64,000 nucleotides of DNA, taken from positions 124,001 to 188,000 of the forward strand of contig NZ_CP010975.1 in NCBI RefSeq assembly GCF_000981765.1. Direction: 5' to 3'. The position numbers and the translations under genes were made by a program. Below are positions 45,427-56,314 of the stretch, piece after piece. Numbering within the stretch: the stretch's first letter is position 1; the number at the start of each line of letters is the position of its first letter. The notes beneath the pieces are model-generated. The model did no database searches. It saw only the letters and a program-made list of their open reading frames with translations, and was not told where the DNA came from. The DNA is from Kangiella geojedonensis. Lineage in GTDB: Bacteria > Pseudomonadota > Gammaproteobacteria > Enterobacterales > Kangiellaceae.

Positions 45427-47563
45427 GCTTATGTCCTTTCGATTGAATATCGGGGTAGCGATACACTTTATTAACGAAAGGTATCACTCGTAACTTTTTA
45501 ATAATTGACGCTAGGTGAACACGACTTTGTACACCTACTTGGAAAGTAATGATGTTGACGTCACCATCCAGCTCATTAATGTCGACGTTGATAATGTTGC
45601 CTTCATGATTGGCAATAATGTTCGTGATTTGGGCTAGAACGCCACGCTGGTTAAAAACTTCCAGTCGTAACTCAGTATCAAAATCACCTTCTAAGTCAGG
45701 CGACCATTCGACTGGAACATAGTGATCATTTTGCTTGTGTGCACGTTGGATATTGGGGCAGTTTTCGCGGTGGATATTAAAACCGCGACCTGGGCTAACA
45801 TAGGCCATGATCGGGTCGCCAGGAATCGGTCGACAACAACGTGCATATTTAATCACAAGACCTTCAGTACCCTTAATCGCGAGAGGCGGACGGTCTTCAT
45901 CAACTTCTGTCTTTTCACTGACGGTTTCAAGTTTTTCTGCATCACTACTCAAACGGTGCGCAACTAAAGCGCTGGCAATTTTACCCAATCCAATACCTGC
46001 TAAGAGGTCATCAAAGTTTTGATAACGGGTGACCTCAGTAATTTGCATCAGTTTATCGTCAGAAAATTCATCCAAAGACTTTTTAAGAGATTGCTCTAGT
46101 AGTCGACGCCCAAGATGAACCGCTTCATCATGACGCATATTCTTCACAAAATTACGGATGTTGGTGCGAGCCTTGCCCGTAACAGCATAACTAAGCCATG
46201 CTGGGTTGGGACGAGAGCCTGGCGCAGTGATAATTTCAACCGTTCGGCCATTAACCAGAGGTGTGCTCAAGGGCGAAAATTGCTTATCAATCTTACAGGC
46301 GATACAGGTGTTACCGACGTCAGTGTGGATCGCGTAAGCAAAATCTACCGGCGTAGCACCTTTTGGTAACTCAATAATTTTGCCTTTGGGAGTGAACAGG
46401 TAAACTTCATCCGGATACAGATCGATCTTAACGTTTTCAATAAACTCAATGGAGTCACCAACGTTCTGCTGCATCTCAATCAGGCTTTGCAACCACTCAC
46501 GTGCTTTAGTCTCAGCGGGGTGGTGGGAGGTTCCAGTTTTGTATAACCAATGCGCAGCAACGCCATGCTCTGCCATCTGGTCCATCAGTTCGGTACGAAT
46601 TTGTACTTCGACGTGTAAACCAGACTTACTTCTCAGCACTGTGTGAAGCGATTGATAGCCGTTGGTTTTCGGAATGGCGATATAATCTTTGAAACGCCCG
46701 GGTATGGGTTTAAAAAGATTATGAATTTGACCTAACACACGGTAACTGGAATCTTCACTATCGGTAATGACACGAAAAGCATAAATATCCATCACTTCGT
46801 TAAAAGTGCCGACTTTATCGCGCATCTTTTTATAAATGCTGTAAAGACTTTTTTCGCGACCAATAACCTGACACTTTAAACCGGTATCCTTTAATCGATC
46901 GCGTAACTGCTTGGTGATGCGTTCAACGACTTCTTTTCGATGTCCTCGAACTTTTTTGACAGATTGCTGTAATACGCGATATCGCATTGGATACATGTTG
47001 GCGAAACCAAGCAGTTCCAACTGTTCTTTAATTCGGTGAATACCAAGGCGATTGGCGATTGGCGCATAAATCTCGAGGGTTTCTCGAGCAATGCGGCGAC
47101 GTTTATCGGGACGAAGCGCACCAAGAGTCTGCATGTTGTGCAGGCGATCTGCCAGTTTGATCAGGATAACGCGGATATCTTGCGTCATTGCCATCATCAT
47201 CTTGCGGAAGTTTTCAGCTTGGGCTTCCTCTTTCGACTGGAAGTCGATCTGAGTTAGCTTGCTGACGCCTTCTACTAAGTCGGCAACGGTCTCACCAAAT
47301 TGCTCGGAAAGATCCTGTTTGGTAACGTCACAATCCTCAATCACATCATGCATTAACGCAGCCATGATGGTTTGATGATCAAGCCTTAGTTCAGCCAGAA
47401 TATTGGCAGCGGCTACAGGATGGGTAATATAAGGATCGCCACTAGAGCGCATTTGCCCGTCATGGGCGCACTCAGCAACTTGATACGCACGCTCCGCATC
47501 TGAGACCTGTTGAGGTTCTAGATAATCTTCAAGAACATTTTTAAGATCTGCAAAATAGGCCAT
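45419..47563 (-). CDS. spoT: Bifunctional (p)ppGpp synthetase/hydrolase SpoT
   Basis: A 714-residue stringent-response enzyme. The N-terminal HD hydrolase domain has [13 protein letters not shown] and the metal-binding RLHNMQTL, so hydrolysis looks active. The synthetase domain includes [13 protein letters not shown] and [16 protein letters not shown] ([19 protein letters not shown]) and C-terminal ACT ([19 protein letters not shown]) regulatory domains follow. The position downstream of rpoZ separates it from RelA. Confidence 0.96.
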   Translation of the reverse strand: MAYFADLKNVLEDYLEPQQVSDAERAYQVAECAHDGQMRSSGDPYITHPVAAANILAELRLDHQTIMAALMHDVIEDCDVTKQDLSEQFGETVADLVEGVSKLTQIDFQSKEEAQAENFRKMMMAMTQDIRVILIKLADRLHNMQTLGALRPDKRRRIARETLEIYAPIANRLGIHRIKEQLELLGFANMYPMRYRVLQQSVKKVRGHRKEVVERITKQLRDRLKDTGLKCQVIGREKSLYSIYKKMRDKVGTFNEVMDIYAFRVITDSEDSSYRVLGQIHNLFKPIPGRFKDYIAIPKTNGYQSLHTVLRSKSGLHVEVQIRTELMDQMAEHGVAAHWLYKTGTSHHPAETKAREWLQSLIEMQQNVGDSIEFIENVKIDLYPDEVYLFTPKGKIIELPKGATPVDFAYAIHTDVGNTCIACKIDKQFSPLSTPLVNGRTVEIITAPGSRPNPAWLSYAVTGKARTNIRNFVKNMRHDEAVHLGRRLLEQSLKKSLDEFSDDKLMQITEVTRYQNFDDLLAGIGLGKIASALVAHRLSSDAEKLETVSEKTEVDEDRPPLAIKGTEGLVIKYARCCRPIPGDPIMAYVSPGRGFNIHRENCPNIQRAHKQNDHYVPVEWSPDLEGDFDTELRLEVFNQRGVLAQITNIIANHEGNIINVDINELDGDVNIITFQVGVQSRVHLASIIKKLRVIPFVNKVYRYPDIQSKGHKRG

Positions 47564-47597
47564 GCGTATCAGTGATTCGATGCTGGTTGAATAGGGA

Positions 47598-47846
47598 CTA
47601 GAACAATACCGGACGTGATTCCTGCTCTTGTTCCGCTGCGCGCTCGTCAGCAGCTACCGTCTCAGCTGTCGTCAAACCTTCTTCGATTTCACGTAACGCT
47701 ACCACTGTTGGTTTGTCATTATCCCACTCAACTTTAGGGTCGTGAGTTCCGTCAGCAATCTGGCGTGCTCGCTTTGCTGCTAACATAATTAAATCAAAAC
47801 GGTTACCAACAACTTCAACCGCGTCTTGTACTGTTACTCGTGCCAT
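47598..47846 (-). CDS. rpoZ: RNA polymerase omega subunit
   Basis: An 82-residue polymerase assembly factor. The opening [20 protein letters not shown] and [11 protein letters not shown] are diagnostic and include the MARVTV start that takes part in the ppGpp site in E. coli. It lies between gmk and spoT, the conserved order. The 118-base spacer upstream holds two small hairpins (47865-47879, 47896-47914) without T-tracts. Confidence 0.96.
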   Translation of the reverse strand: MARVTVQDAVEVVGNRFDLIMLAAKRARQIADGTHDPKVEWDNDKPTVVALREIEEGLTTAETVAADERAAEQEQESRPVLF

Positions 47847-47964
47847 AACTTACCTCTACTACCTTGCGGAGAATCCGCATTAACAACCTTCTACAACACT
47901 ATTGGAAATAGTGTATCCAAAAAAGTGGACAGACAACAACGTCTAATTCCGTAAACTGTGTAAA

Positions 47965-49502
<1,538 letters not shown>

Positions 49503-49699
49503 ACGAGATTAATCTCCGATCCGAGCATTTACTATAAATGCCTTGATTTATAAGGGCTGCGCTAAGAGCTAAACCAAAAGATTGCCCAGAAGCTGAAAAT
49601 CGACACAGAAAGCCTACAATTGTACCGATATTTGTGGAGATTGGCGATAGTTTAATCAAAGATTGTTGATTCGCAGCATGGCTCGGCAAAAAAAGCTGC

Positions 49700-50521
49700 T
49701 TAGGACCATTTTCTTAGGGCTTTAACATGAAAGCGCTTGTGATCTTCAAGACGTAAAGCGGTGAGTCGATTGCCCCAGACGCACCCGGTATCAATGGCGT
49801 AGATATTTTTTGCTTTGGCTTGACCTTCGAGAGCGGCCCAGTGACCAAACACGACCTGAGTTTCATGTGCGATATCGCTGAGTTCATACCAAGGGCTTAA
49901 GCCTTTGGTTTGTTTGCCAGGCGTCGATTTACTTTTAAAATCGAGACTACCGTCTTGATGACAAAATCTCATCCGTGTGAAGGCGTTAGTGATAAATCGA
50001 AGGCGATCGATACCTGTTAAGTTCTTTTGCCAGTGGTTGGGTTTATTTCCATACATGTGTTGGAAAAAGTCGATGGCAGAATCTTTGTCGGCAAGAACCT
50101 GCTCCAGCTCATAGGCGCAAGCAAGAGTCTGATTAAGATCCCAGCCGGGAGGAACGCCGGCGTGGGTCATCAGGAAGTCCAGGTGTTTGTCATACACGGC
50201 AATCGATTGATGACGAAGAAACTTCATTAAAGGTTTGACGTTATCGGCGACTAAAATGCGGTTAAGATCGTCGTTCTTCGGCAATTTGGCGCCAGTGTAA
50301 TAAACTGCTAGCAGGTGTAAGTCGTGATTACCAAGGACAATATCAAAGTGATCCTGGTGCTCATAGATATAATTGAGCACCTCCAATGATTTTGGCCCGC
50401 GACTGATTAAATCGCCTGCCAGCCATAGACGATCTTGGGATGGGTTAAATGCTATGGTCTTTAGCAGCAGACGAAACTCATCATAACACCCCTGAATATC
50501 GCCAATCGCGTAGGTAGCCAT
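49700..50521 (-). CDS. apaH: Diadenosine tetraphosphatase
   Basis: A 273-residue calcineurin-like phosphoesterase that splits Ap4A to two ADP and removes Np4 caps from RNA. Metal-site motifs: AIGDIQGCYDEF, WLAGDLISRGPKS, VLGNHDLHLLAV, and the C-terminal AIDTGCVWGNRLTALRL. Preceded by apaG with three bases between. Confidence 0.96.
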   Translation of the reverse strand: MATYAIGDIQGCYDEFRLLLKTIAFNPSQDRLWLAGDLISRGPKSLEVLNYIYEHQDHFDIVLGNHDLHLLAVYYTGAKLPKNDDLNRILVADNVKPLMKFLRHQSIAVYDKHLDFLMTHAGVPPGWDLNQTLACAYELEQVLADKDSAIDFFQHMYGNKPNHWQKNLTGIDRLRFITNAFTRMRFCHQDGSLDFKSKSTPGKQTKGLSPWYELSDIAHETQVVFGHWAALEGQAKAKNIYAIDTGCVWGNRLTALRLEDHKRFHVKALRKWS

Positions 50522-50524
50522 CGA

Positions 50525-50902
50525 CTAATGCAGTATGCCTGGAGTAGCGAGGCTGAATACTGGAATTGGCGCTTTAAATTCGGCACCGTTTTGACCAATC
50601 ATTTTATAATCGCCTTCCATGGTGCCAATTGGTGTGGCGATGACAGCGCCACTGGAATACTGGTAGCTTTTACCTGGCTCGATATACGGCTGTTCTCCAA
50701 TAACCCCTTGGCCTTGGACTTCAGTTACTTCGCCGTTGGCGTCAGTGATAACCCAATGACGCGAGTCGAGTTTAGCACCTAAGTCACCCGTGTTTTCGAT
50801 GGTGATGGTGTAGGCGAACACAAAACGTTCGTTGTCAGGCTCTGACTGTTCTTCGATGTATTGAGTATTAACGCTAATTTGAAATTGATATTGCTGAGAC
50901 AT
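50525..50902 (-). CDS. apaG: ApaG protein
   Basis: A 125-residue beta-sandwich protein of the ApaG/DUF525 family. It shows FVFAYTITIENTGDLGAKL, SRHWVITDANGEV, QGQGVIGEQPYIEPG and GTMEGDYKM, all family motifs. A nucleotide- or cation-binding role is proposed for the family but not settled. Forms an operon with apaH. Confidence 0.95.
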   Translation of the reverse strand: MSQQYQFQISVNTQYIEEQSEPDNERFVFAYTITIENTGDLGAKLDSRHWVITDANGEVTEVQGQGVIGEQPYIEPGKSYQYSSGAVIATPIGTMEGDYKMIGQNGAEFKAPIPVFSLATPGILH

Positions 50903-51021
50903 CTGTGTAAAGAATTAACCTAAGTCTTACGATTTTAAGGCCATTCTCTAATGTAACTGTGCTAGGCGCAAGCCTATGGTACTATTTAGCTACTTTTTTG
51001 AAAATAACGGTGATTTTTCTC

Positions 51022-51816
51022 ATGACAACAACAAGCATGTCCAAAAAAGTTAAAACGGTAATGGTTACAGGGGCGAGCTCTGGTTTTGGTCTTGCAACCG
51101 CCAGACGCTTTGCGGAAAAAGGCCATCGAGTGATTGTCGCGGCTCGTCGCAAAGAGCGACTGGAGTCATTAAAGCAGGAGCTTGATGATGAGTTTGGTGC
51201 CGATACCGTTTTTGTTATGCCGCTGGATGTGACCTCTGAAACGCAAATAGAAGAGATGCTGGGCTCATTGCCAGAAGAGTTCGCTGAAGTGGATGTGCTG
51301 GTGAATAATGCGGGTTTAGCCTTAGGACTTGAGCCTGCTCATGAGGCAAATCTGGATGATTGGCATCGTATGGTTGATACCAATATTAAAGGTTTGTATT
51401 TGATGACCCGAAAAATTCTACCGGGTATGGTTGAACGACGTCATGGCCATATTATCAATATCGGCTCTATCGCTGGCAATTATGCTTACCCAGGCGGAAA
51501 TGCTTACGGCGCGACCAAAGCTTTCGTCAAACAGTTTACACGCAACTTAAGAGCCGACCTGCTTGGGACGCAAATTCGCGTGACCAATATTGAGCCGGGT
51601 TTAGCTGAAACTGAATTTTCATTAGTGCGTTTTAATGGCGATCAGGGGAAAGCTGACGATGTTTATAAGGGCACCGATCCATTAACTGCTGGAGATATCG
51701 CCGAGGCGGTAATCTGGGCTGCAGAGCAACCACAGCATGTTAATATCAACTCAATAGAGTTAATGCCAACGTCACAAGCATGGGCTGCATTGGCGATTGA
51801 TAAAATCCAAGGGTAA
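51022..51816 (+). CDS. Short-chain dehydrogenase (YdfG-like)
   Basis: About 264 residues. NADP site TGASSGFGLATARRFA, core NNAGLALGLEP, catalytic Ser in NIGSIAG and Tyr/Lys in YGATKAFVKQF are present, then EPGLAETEFSLVRF as in the 3-hydroxy acid/serine dehydrogenase YdfG. The frame is open from 50959, but that upstream part lies in the apaG promoter region. The ATG at 51022 has GGTGA upstream; 51037 (MSKKVKT) is also possible. Confidence 0.9.
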   Translation: MTTTSMSKKVKTVMVTGASSGFGLATARRFAEKGHRVIVAARRKERLESLKQELDDEFGADTVFVMPLDVTSETQIEEMLGSLPEEFAEVDVLVNNAGLALGLEPAHEANLDDWHRMVDTNIKGLYLMTRKILPGMVERRHGHIINIGSIAGNYAYPGGNAYGATKAFVKQFTRNLRADLLGTQIRVTNIEPGLAETEFSLVRFNGDQGKADDVYKGTDPLTAGDIAEAVIWAAEQPQHVNINSIELMPTSQAWAALAIDKIQG

Positions 51817-51833
51817 TCATAAGGAGAAGACTG

Positions 51834-52256
51834 ATGTCGTTCCAACCTATTCTAATTCCTGTATTTGTGATGGTTTTACTGACCTTCGCCGTGGCTGTGG
51901 TCATGGCCAGAAGGCGCTTTCGTTTTTATCGCACTCAACGATTACATCCTCAAAAGACCGCGACCCGTAAGGGAATGAGTGAGCATATGGAGGATGAGCG
52001 AGCTGCCGATCATTTCAAAAACCTGTTTGAGATGCCGGTGTTGTTTTACTTGGCAGTGCTTATTTCAATGATGACAAGTACATCATCGTATTGGCTGTTG
52101 GGGTTGGCCTGGTTATACGTAATTTGCAGAATAGCGCATGCGTATATTCATTGTTCGTATAATAATGTCTTTCATCGGTTTAAGGCCTTTATTTCGAGTT
52201 ATTTTGTGTTGTTAGCGTTATGGGTCGTATTAATACTTGATATCGTTTTATTTTAG
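51834..52256 (+). CDS. MAPEG family membrane protein
   Basis: A 140-residue protein with four membrane spans. It contains EDERAADHFKNLFEMPVLFY, the MAPEG signature of a charged segment followed by N-L-F-E-x-P, and WLYVICRIAHAYIHCSYNN. MAPEG proteins are glutathione- or lipid-linked in eukaryotes; the bacterial role is unknown. Seventeen bases after the dehydrogenase and fifteen before slyD, so probably one operon. Confidence 0.88.
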   Translation: MSFQPILIPVFVMVLLTFAVAVVMARRRFRFYRTQRLHPQKTATRKGMSEHMEDERAADHFKNLFEMPVLFYLAVLISMMTSTSSYWLLGLAWLYVICRIAHAYIHCSYNNVFHRFKAFISSYFVLLALWVVLILDIVLF

Positions 52257-52271
52257 TAGAGAAAGAGTTTC

Positions 52272-52754
52272 ATGAAGATCGAAAAAAATAGTGTTGTTGA
52301 ATTGGATTATAAGCTCATGGATTTAGAGGGTAATGTCTGGGAAAGCTCAAAAGAAGGCGGCCCATGGCTGTATTTGCATGGGCATGGCGAAGTGATGCCT
52401 GGTCTAGAGGCTAAGTTAACTGGAGCCGCCATCGGACAGAAGGTCAAAGTTGAGTTAGGGCCTGAAGAAGCTTATGGTCCTTATGAAGATGATCTAAAGA
52501 CTGAGGTGCCGCGTGAAGCGTTTGCTGATGTTGAAAACCTGAACGAGGGGATGCGTTTAGCGGCGGAAAGCAGCGATGGCGTTCATGCCGTCATGGTTCG
52601 TGAAGTGCGTGACGATGTGGTCATTATTGATGCCAATCATCCTTTGGCGGGTAAAGCCGTTAAAGTCGAAGTGAAAGTGCTATCGGTTCGCTCCGCCACT
52701 GAGGAAGAGGTTGCTCATGGGCATGTGCATAAAGACGGCGCCTGCGGTCACTAG
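52272..52754 (+). CDS. slyD: FKBP-type peptidyl-prolyl isomerase SlyD
   Basis: A 160-residue FKBP chaperone. The split FKBP domain (VVELDYKLMDLEGNVWESS, PGLEAKLTGAAIGQKVKVEL) contains the inserted chaperone flap (LGPEEAYGPYEDDLKTEVP). The metal-binding tail is short, HGHVHKDGACGH, much less histidine-rich than in E. coli SlyD. Nickel handling may be reduced. Its last four bases overlap the convergent hydrolase gene. Confidence 0.92.
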   Translation: MKIEKNSVVELDYKLMDLEGNVWESSKEGGPWLYLHGHGEVMPGLEAKLTGAAIGQKVKVELGPEEAYGPYEDDLKTEVPREAFADVENLNEGMRLAAESSDGVHAVMVREVRDDVVIIDANHPLAGKAVKVEVKVLSVRSATEEEVAHGHVHKDGACGH

Positions 52755-53431
52755 TGAGTCATTTTATTTATAATAGTGTCGACTAAAGCCGCTGATTGTT
52801 TAGGTTTGGTATAAAGCAAGAAGTGGCTTCCTTCCATTGAGTACTTCCGAGCGCCAGGATAAACTTTGGCGATGCTATCTTTAGCACGCTGATTGAGTAC
52901 TTTATCGTGAGTCGCTTCGACGAAAGCGACTGTCGTTTCAGGTTGTTTGGGAAAGCTCCCTAAGTGTTTTAATGCTTCGGCGCGCTCTTGCAATATGGAG
53001 TGCGGAATATTTTCTACGACTTTCCTGACATGTTTTACTTGCTCGGGAGTCGCATCATTGTTGAGGTATTTTGACTTTAGCTGCTGTTCAGCAAAAGGAA
53101 GTTTCATCAGAGTTTCGGCTCGGATTAACTTAGGAAGTTCTAACAACGCTTTGCTGGGCGTCGCCAAAAGGCTGACAAAGAAGATAATACCTTTCAATGG
53201 TATGTCTGGCATGACATTAAGATAAGGCGCTATTGAGCCAGCATAAGATTCGACGAGCAGTATAAAGGATTCATCGGGTAACTGCGGAGCGATATTTGCC
53301 GCGAGTGTCTGGTGGTCTTGAGCGCAGTTTTCAGGGAGCGGAATAAATAGAACATCAATGTTTAACGACGCCAAAAAGTCTTGGCATAGCTGGTCATTGC
53401 CATTGAGCCCTGGAATTACGACCAACTTCAT
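52751..53431 (-). CDS. Alpha/beta hydrolase with an atypical nucleophile elbow
   Basis: A 226-residue cytosolic hydrolase-fold protein. It opens KLVVIPGLNGNDQLCQDFLA and has an elbow LVESYAGSIA, where Glu replaces the first Gly of GxSxG. A late Asp (EATHDKVL) and His (MEGSHFLLYTKP) complete a possible triad. The substrate is unknown. Convergent with slyD by a 4-base overlap and tandem to rph. Confidence 0.8.
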   Translation of the reverse strand: MKLVVIPGLNGNDQLCQDFLASLNIDVLFIPLPENCAQDHQTLAANIAPQLPDESFILLVESYAGSIAPYLNVMPDIPLKGIIFFVSLLATPSKALLELPKLIRAETLMKLPFAEQQLKSKYLNNDATPEQVKHVRKVVENIPHSILQERAEALKHLGSFPKQPETTVAFVEATHDKVLNQRAKDSIAKVYPGARKYSMEGSHFLLYTKPKQSAALVDTIINKMTH

Positions 53432-53517
53432 GCTGACTTCCTGCGCTTAAGATTCATAGTGAATACTATAATTACCGCTGATGACATAATGATGACACCA
53501 GCGGTAATACACCGAAC

Positions 53518-54234
53518 CTAACTAGCGATTGCTTGTTTTTGGATATCGAAAATTTCGCGGATACCCTGCTTACCGAGTTCCAGCATTTGCATCAGTTCAT
53601 CACCACTAAAGGTTTCACCTTCTGCAGTCCCTTGAATTTCAATAAAACCGCCGTGCTCGTCCATGACCAAGTTCATGTCGGTTTCAGCACTTGAGTCTTC
53701 TGGGTAGTCCAAATCTAAGATAGGCGTTCCCTCGTAAATTCCAACCGACACTGAACCAATCATGTGCTTCAAAGGGTTTGTTTTTATCATGCCTTTCTGA
53801 CGCATGCTGAACAAGGCGTCATGCAACGCGACGCAAGCACCGCTAATAGAAGCCGTTCGCGTACCACCGTCAGCCTGTAACACATCACAGTCAAGGTAAA
53901 TGGTGTGCTCGCCGAGTTGCTTTAGATCTACCGCGGCGCGCAGTGAACGGCCGATGAGACGTTGAATTTCGAGGGTTCGACCGCCTTGCTTACCACGCGA
54001 TGCTTCACGATCCATACGGCTGTGCGTTGAACGTGGCAACATGCCGTATTCAGCCGTAAGCCAACCTTGGCCTTTGCCTTTTAAAAATCGTGGGACGCTT
54101 TCTACGACACTGGCGTTACACAATACTTTGGTTTCGCCAAACTCAATCAACACTGAGCCTTCAGCATGCTTGGTGTAGTTTCGGGTAATGGTGATGGGTC
54201 TTAATTGGTTGGTACTTCGTCCACTAGGGCGCAT
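53518..54234 (-). CDS. rph: Ribonuclease PH
   Basis: Phosphate-dependent 3'-5' exoribonuclease that trims tRNA 3' ends. It has 238 residues. [20 protein letters not shown] at the start, [18 protein letters not shown] in the middle with [19 protein letters not shown] (phosphate-binding Arg), and [19 protein letters not shown] are intact. Unlike the frameshifted rph of E. coli K-12, the reading frame is whole. Confidence 0.97.
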   Translation of the reverse strand: MRPSGRSTNQLRPITITRNYTKHAEGSVLIEFGETKVLCNASVVESVPRFLKGKGQGWLTAEYGMLPRSTHSRMDREASRGKQGGRTLEIQRLIGRSLRAAVDLKQLGEHTIYLDCDVLQADGGTRTASISGACVALHDALFSMRQKGMIKTNPLKHMIGSVSVGIYEGTPILDLDYPEDSSAETDMNLVMDEHGGFIEIQGTAEGETFSGDELMQMLELGKQGIREIFDIQKQAIAS

Positions 54235-54502
54235 AAAGACTCCTCTCTTTATGGTAATTCAAATCTTTGGTTGATTATACGGAAACTATAGAGCCATTCC
54301 TATGGTAGCCGTCATTTGTGAGTAAAAGATAGGGATGATAATTGTAAAGACATGTTAAATCTGAATGAAAAGTGATTAAGTTCTATATTTGCAGACTCAA
54401 AGTAAAAGCAGTTCATGTTTTGATGCGGTCTAAATTATAAGTGAGCGACCTTATGGTAGCCTTTGTAACAGTTTGTAGAGAATTATAGATAGGAGCCTAA
54501 CA

Positions 54503-55375
54503 ATGAAACATGTATTAAAGGTCAGTGCCTTAGTAACCGGTGTCGCGCTGGGTCTAGTAGCGTGTAAATCTGATGATCCTGATAAAGGTAAGTTGGCTGT
54601 GGCGGTTACGGATGCCCCAGTAGATGGCGCTGAAGCTGTCGTGGTGCAATTCACGGGAGTTGAGATTCAAGGTCCTGATGGCCGTCAAACCTTTGACTTT
54701 GCATCACCAAAAACAATTGACCTACTAGAACTGACGGGCGATGAGTCGCTAGAGCTCTTACCAGAAACTGATTTGACCGCTGGTGAATATCAGTGGATGC
54801 GCTTAATGGTCAATGCTGAACGCGGTGTAACGGACTCCTATATTGATATTGATTCTGCACGCTATTCGTTATTTGTGCCGAGTGGCAGTCAGTCAGGATT
54901 AAAACTAAACCGTCCCTTCGTGATCGCTGCGGGTGGCTTAACAGATTTCACCATTGATTTTGACTTACGTAAGTCGGTACATGAGCCGCAAAATGACGCT
55001 GAAGATTACTACTTACGTCCTACACTGAGAATCGTCGATAATGCTGAAGTGGGTCATATCAACGGTATGATCGACCCTAATCTTATTAATGCAGAAGGCT
55101 GTACTGACTCTAGTGCGGTGTACCTTTTTGCTGGAGCCGATGCCGAAGTGGATGATGTTGACGCTAATGAACCAGAGCCGGTCACAACAGGTCTTGTGGA
55201 AGTGAATAATGACGGTGACTATGTCTATGAAATAGGCTTTGTTTTAGCGGGCGATTACACATTAGGGTTTACGTGTGAAGCTGCTAATGATGATCCAGAA
55301 ACAGATGACGTCATTAACTTCACCACACAAAACGTCACGGTAACAGCGAATGGGACGGTAACTGTAGACTTTTAA
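54503..55375 (+). CDS. DUF4382 domain lipoprotein
   Basis: A 290-residue exported lipoprotein. The signal MKHVLKVSALVTGVALGLVAC ends in a lipobox. The DUF4382 domain follows: KLAVAVTDAPVDGAEAVVVQ, FTGVEIQGPDG, TIDLLELTG and GEYQWMRLMVNAE. An acidic C-terminal beta-rich part (GLVEVNNDGDYVYEIGF) resembles a carboxypeptidase-regulatory-like fold. The protein is very acidic and probably sits on the outer membrane. The function is unknown. The 268-base region upstream has no recognised feature except two copies of ATGGTAGCC. Confidence 0.88.
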   Translation: MKHVLKVSALVTGVALGLVACKSDDPDKGKLAVAVTDAPVDGAEAVVVQFTGVEIQGPDGRQTFDFASPKTIDLLELTGDESLELLPETDLTAGEYQWMRLMVNAERGVTDSYIDIDSARYSLFVPSGSQSGLKLNRPFVIAAGGLTDFTIDFDLRKSVHEPQNDAEDYYLRPTLRIVDNAEVGHINGMIDPNLINAEGCTDSSAVYLFAGADAEVDDVDANEPEPVTTGLVEVNNDGDYVYEIGFVLAGDYTLGFTCEAANDDPETDDVINFTTQNVTVTANGTVTVDF

Positions 55376-55399
55376 TTGATATAGTTTATGTTTAGCAGC

Positions 55400-55430
55400 A
55401 AAGGCATCCTATATAGGGTGCCTTTTGTTT
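55400..55430 (+). terminator. Intrinsic terminator of the DUF4382 gene
   Basis: A 10-bp stem (AAAGGCATCC / GGGTGCCTTT, one G-T pair) with loop TATATA, then TTTTGTTT. It overlaps the last codons of the convergent membrane-protein gene. Confidence 0.85.
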
Positions 55431-56245
55431 ATCAGGCTTTTACCCAGTTTAATAAAGAGGACAATAAACAGTAGCGGGAAAAGAATGTTCTGCACGATAA
55501 AAATGGTGATGAGTTTTATCACGCTTTGACTCGCCTGGTCAGCAGCTGCTTGATAAGCAGCGATTTGTTTCTTTACGTCAAATTGTTCGGCGGCATCGGC
55601 AAACCAGCGCTTCGTTTTCTCTAAAGTCCCCAGCTCTTCTTGCAATAACTCTTCTTCAGGTGTGTTTTGGCGAATTTGGTTTTCAGTTTGCTCAAGTCCC
55701 GCACTGGCTACTTGGTAATCATCTGCTAGGAAGCCTTGATACAGAGCTTCTGAACCGAGCGCCATCAACGGCGCTGCAAAACGGACCAAGACTAAGAACA
55801 GGGCAATTTTTAATACCAACGGATGGGCCGTTTTCTTCTTATGGTGTTTAAGCAGCAAGTAACCTGCGGTAAAAATCCAGAAAGCAATAATAAACACATT
55901 GAAAAAAGACCAAGCCCCCATGGTGAGTAACAGTTTTTGCACTCCAATGGCGCTGGCTGTCACTAGCATGACGACCGAAAAGCGCTCGATCAGGTCATTA
56001 ATGGGGTCAAGGATTTCACCGGGCGATAAGGTCAACCCGACGCCTGCTGGTTGCATTGCTATTTCAGCTTCTTGAGCCACCGAGATTAAACCATTCAGGC
56101 CACGCGCCACGGCAAAAGCTACCAAGCTACGCTTTAGCGCTTGGTCGGTATACTGTTCTCCATGATAGTCTAGCGCTTTGCTGCCCGCGAGCAGGCTAGC
56201 AATTGCTAAACTGATAATGATGAGCCATAAATTGATAATTTTCAT
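55409..56245 (-). CDS. Hypothetical membrane protein
   Basis: A 278-residue protein, family not recognised. An N-terminal signal-like segment (INLWLIIISLAIASLLAGS) is followed by three or four further hydrophobic stretches (SFFNVFIIAFWIFTAGYLLL, ALFLVLVRFAAPLM, LITIFIVQNILFPLLFIVLF). A charged helical region in between (EQTENQIRQNTPEEELLQEE onward) is probably a periplasmic coiled coil. The stop lies inside the terminator of the convergent lipoprotein gene. It shares strand with the surface protein upstream (56315) but a hairpin separates them. Confidence 0.75.
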   Translation of the reverse strand: MKIINLWLIIISLAIASLLAGSKALDYHGEQYTDQALKRSLVAFAVARGLNGLISVAQEAEIAMQPAGVGLTLSPGEILDPINDLIERFSVVMLVTASAIGVQKLLLTMGAWSFFNVFIIAFWIFTAGYLLLKHHKKKTAHPLVLKIALFLVLVRFAAPLMALGSEALYQGFLADDYQVASAGLEQTENQIRQNTPEEELLQEELGTLEKTKRWFADAAEQFDVKKQIAAYQAAADQASQSVIKLITIFIVQNILFPLLFIVLFIKLGKSLINKRHPI

Positions 56246-56259
56246 AAGTAGTCTTTCAG

Positions 56260-56288
56260 TGCCCTAAGGGGGGATTTAGCTTAGGGCA
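56260..56288 (-). terminator. Hairpin between the surface-protein gene and the membrane-protein gene
   Basis: A perfect 9-bp stem (TGCCCTAAG / CTTAGGGCA) with an 11-nt loop, 27 bases past the surface-protein stop. No T-tract follows on either strand, so it may be a partial terminator or mRNA 3' protector. Confidence 0.45.
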
Positions 56289-56314
56289 TAGTGAGTCAAT
56301 GGGCTGTGAAACGG

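Noticed and set aside
47865-47914. Terminators between gmk and rpoZ
   Set aside because: Two small hairpins exist but neither has a T-tract, and the genes are probably co-transcribed.
54235-54502. Repeat element from two ATGGTAGCC copies
   Set aside because: Nine bases repeated twice is expected by chance at this scale, and no larger structure links them.
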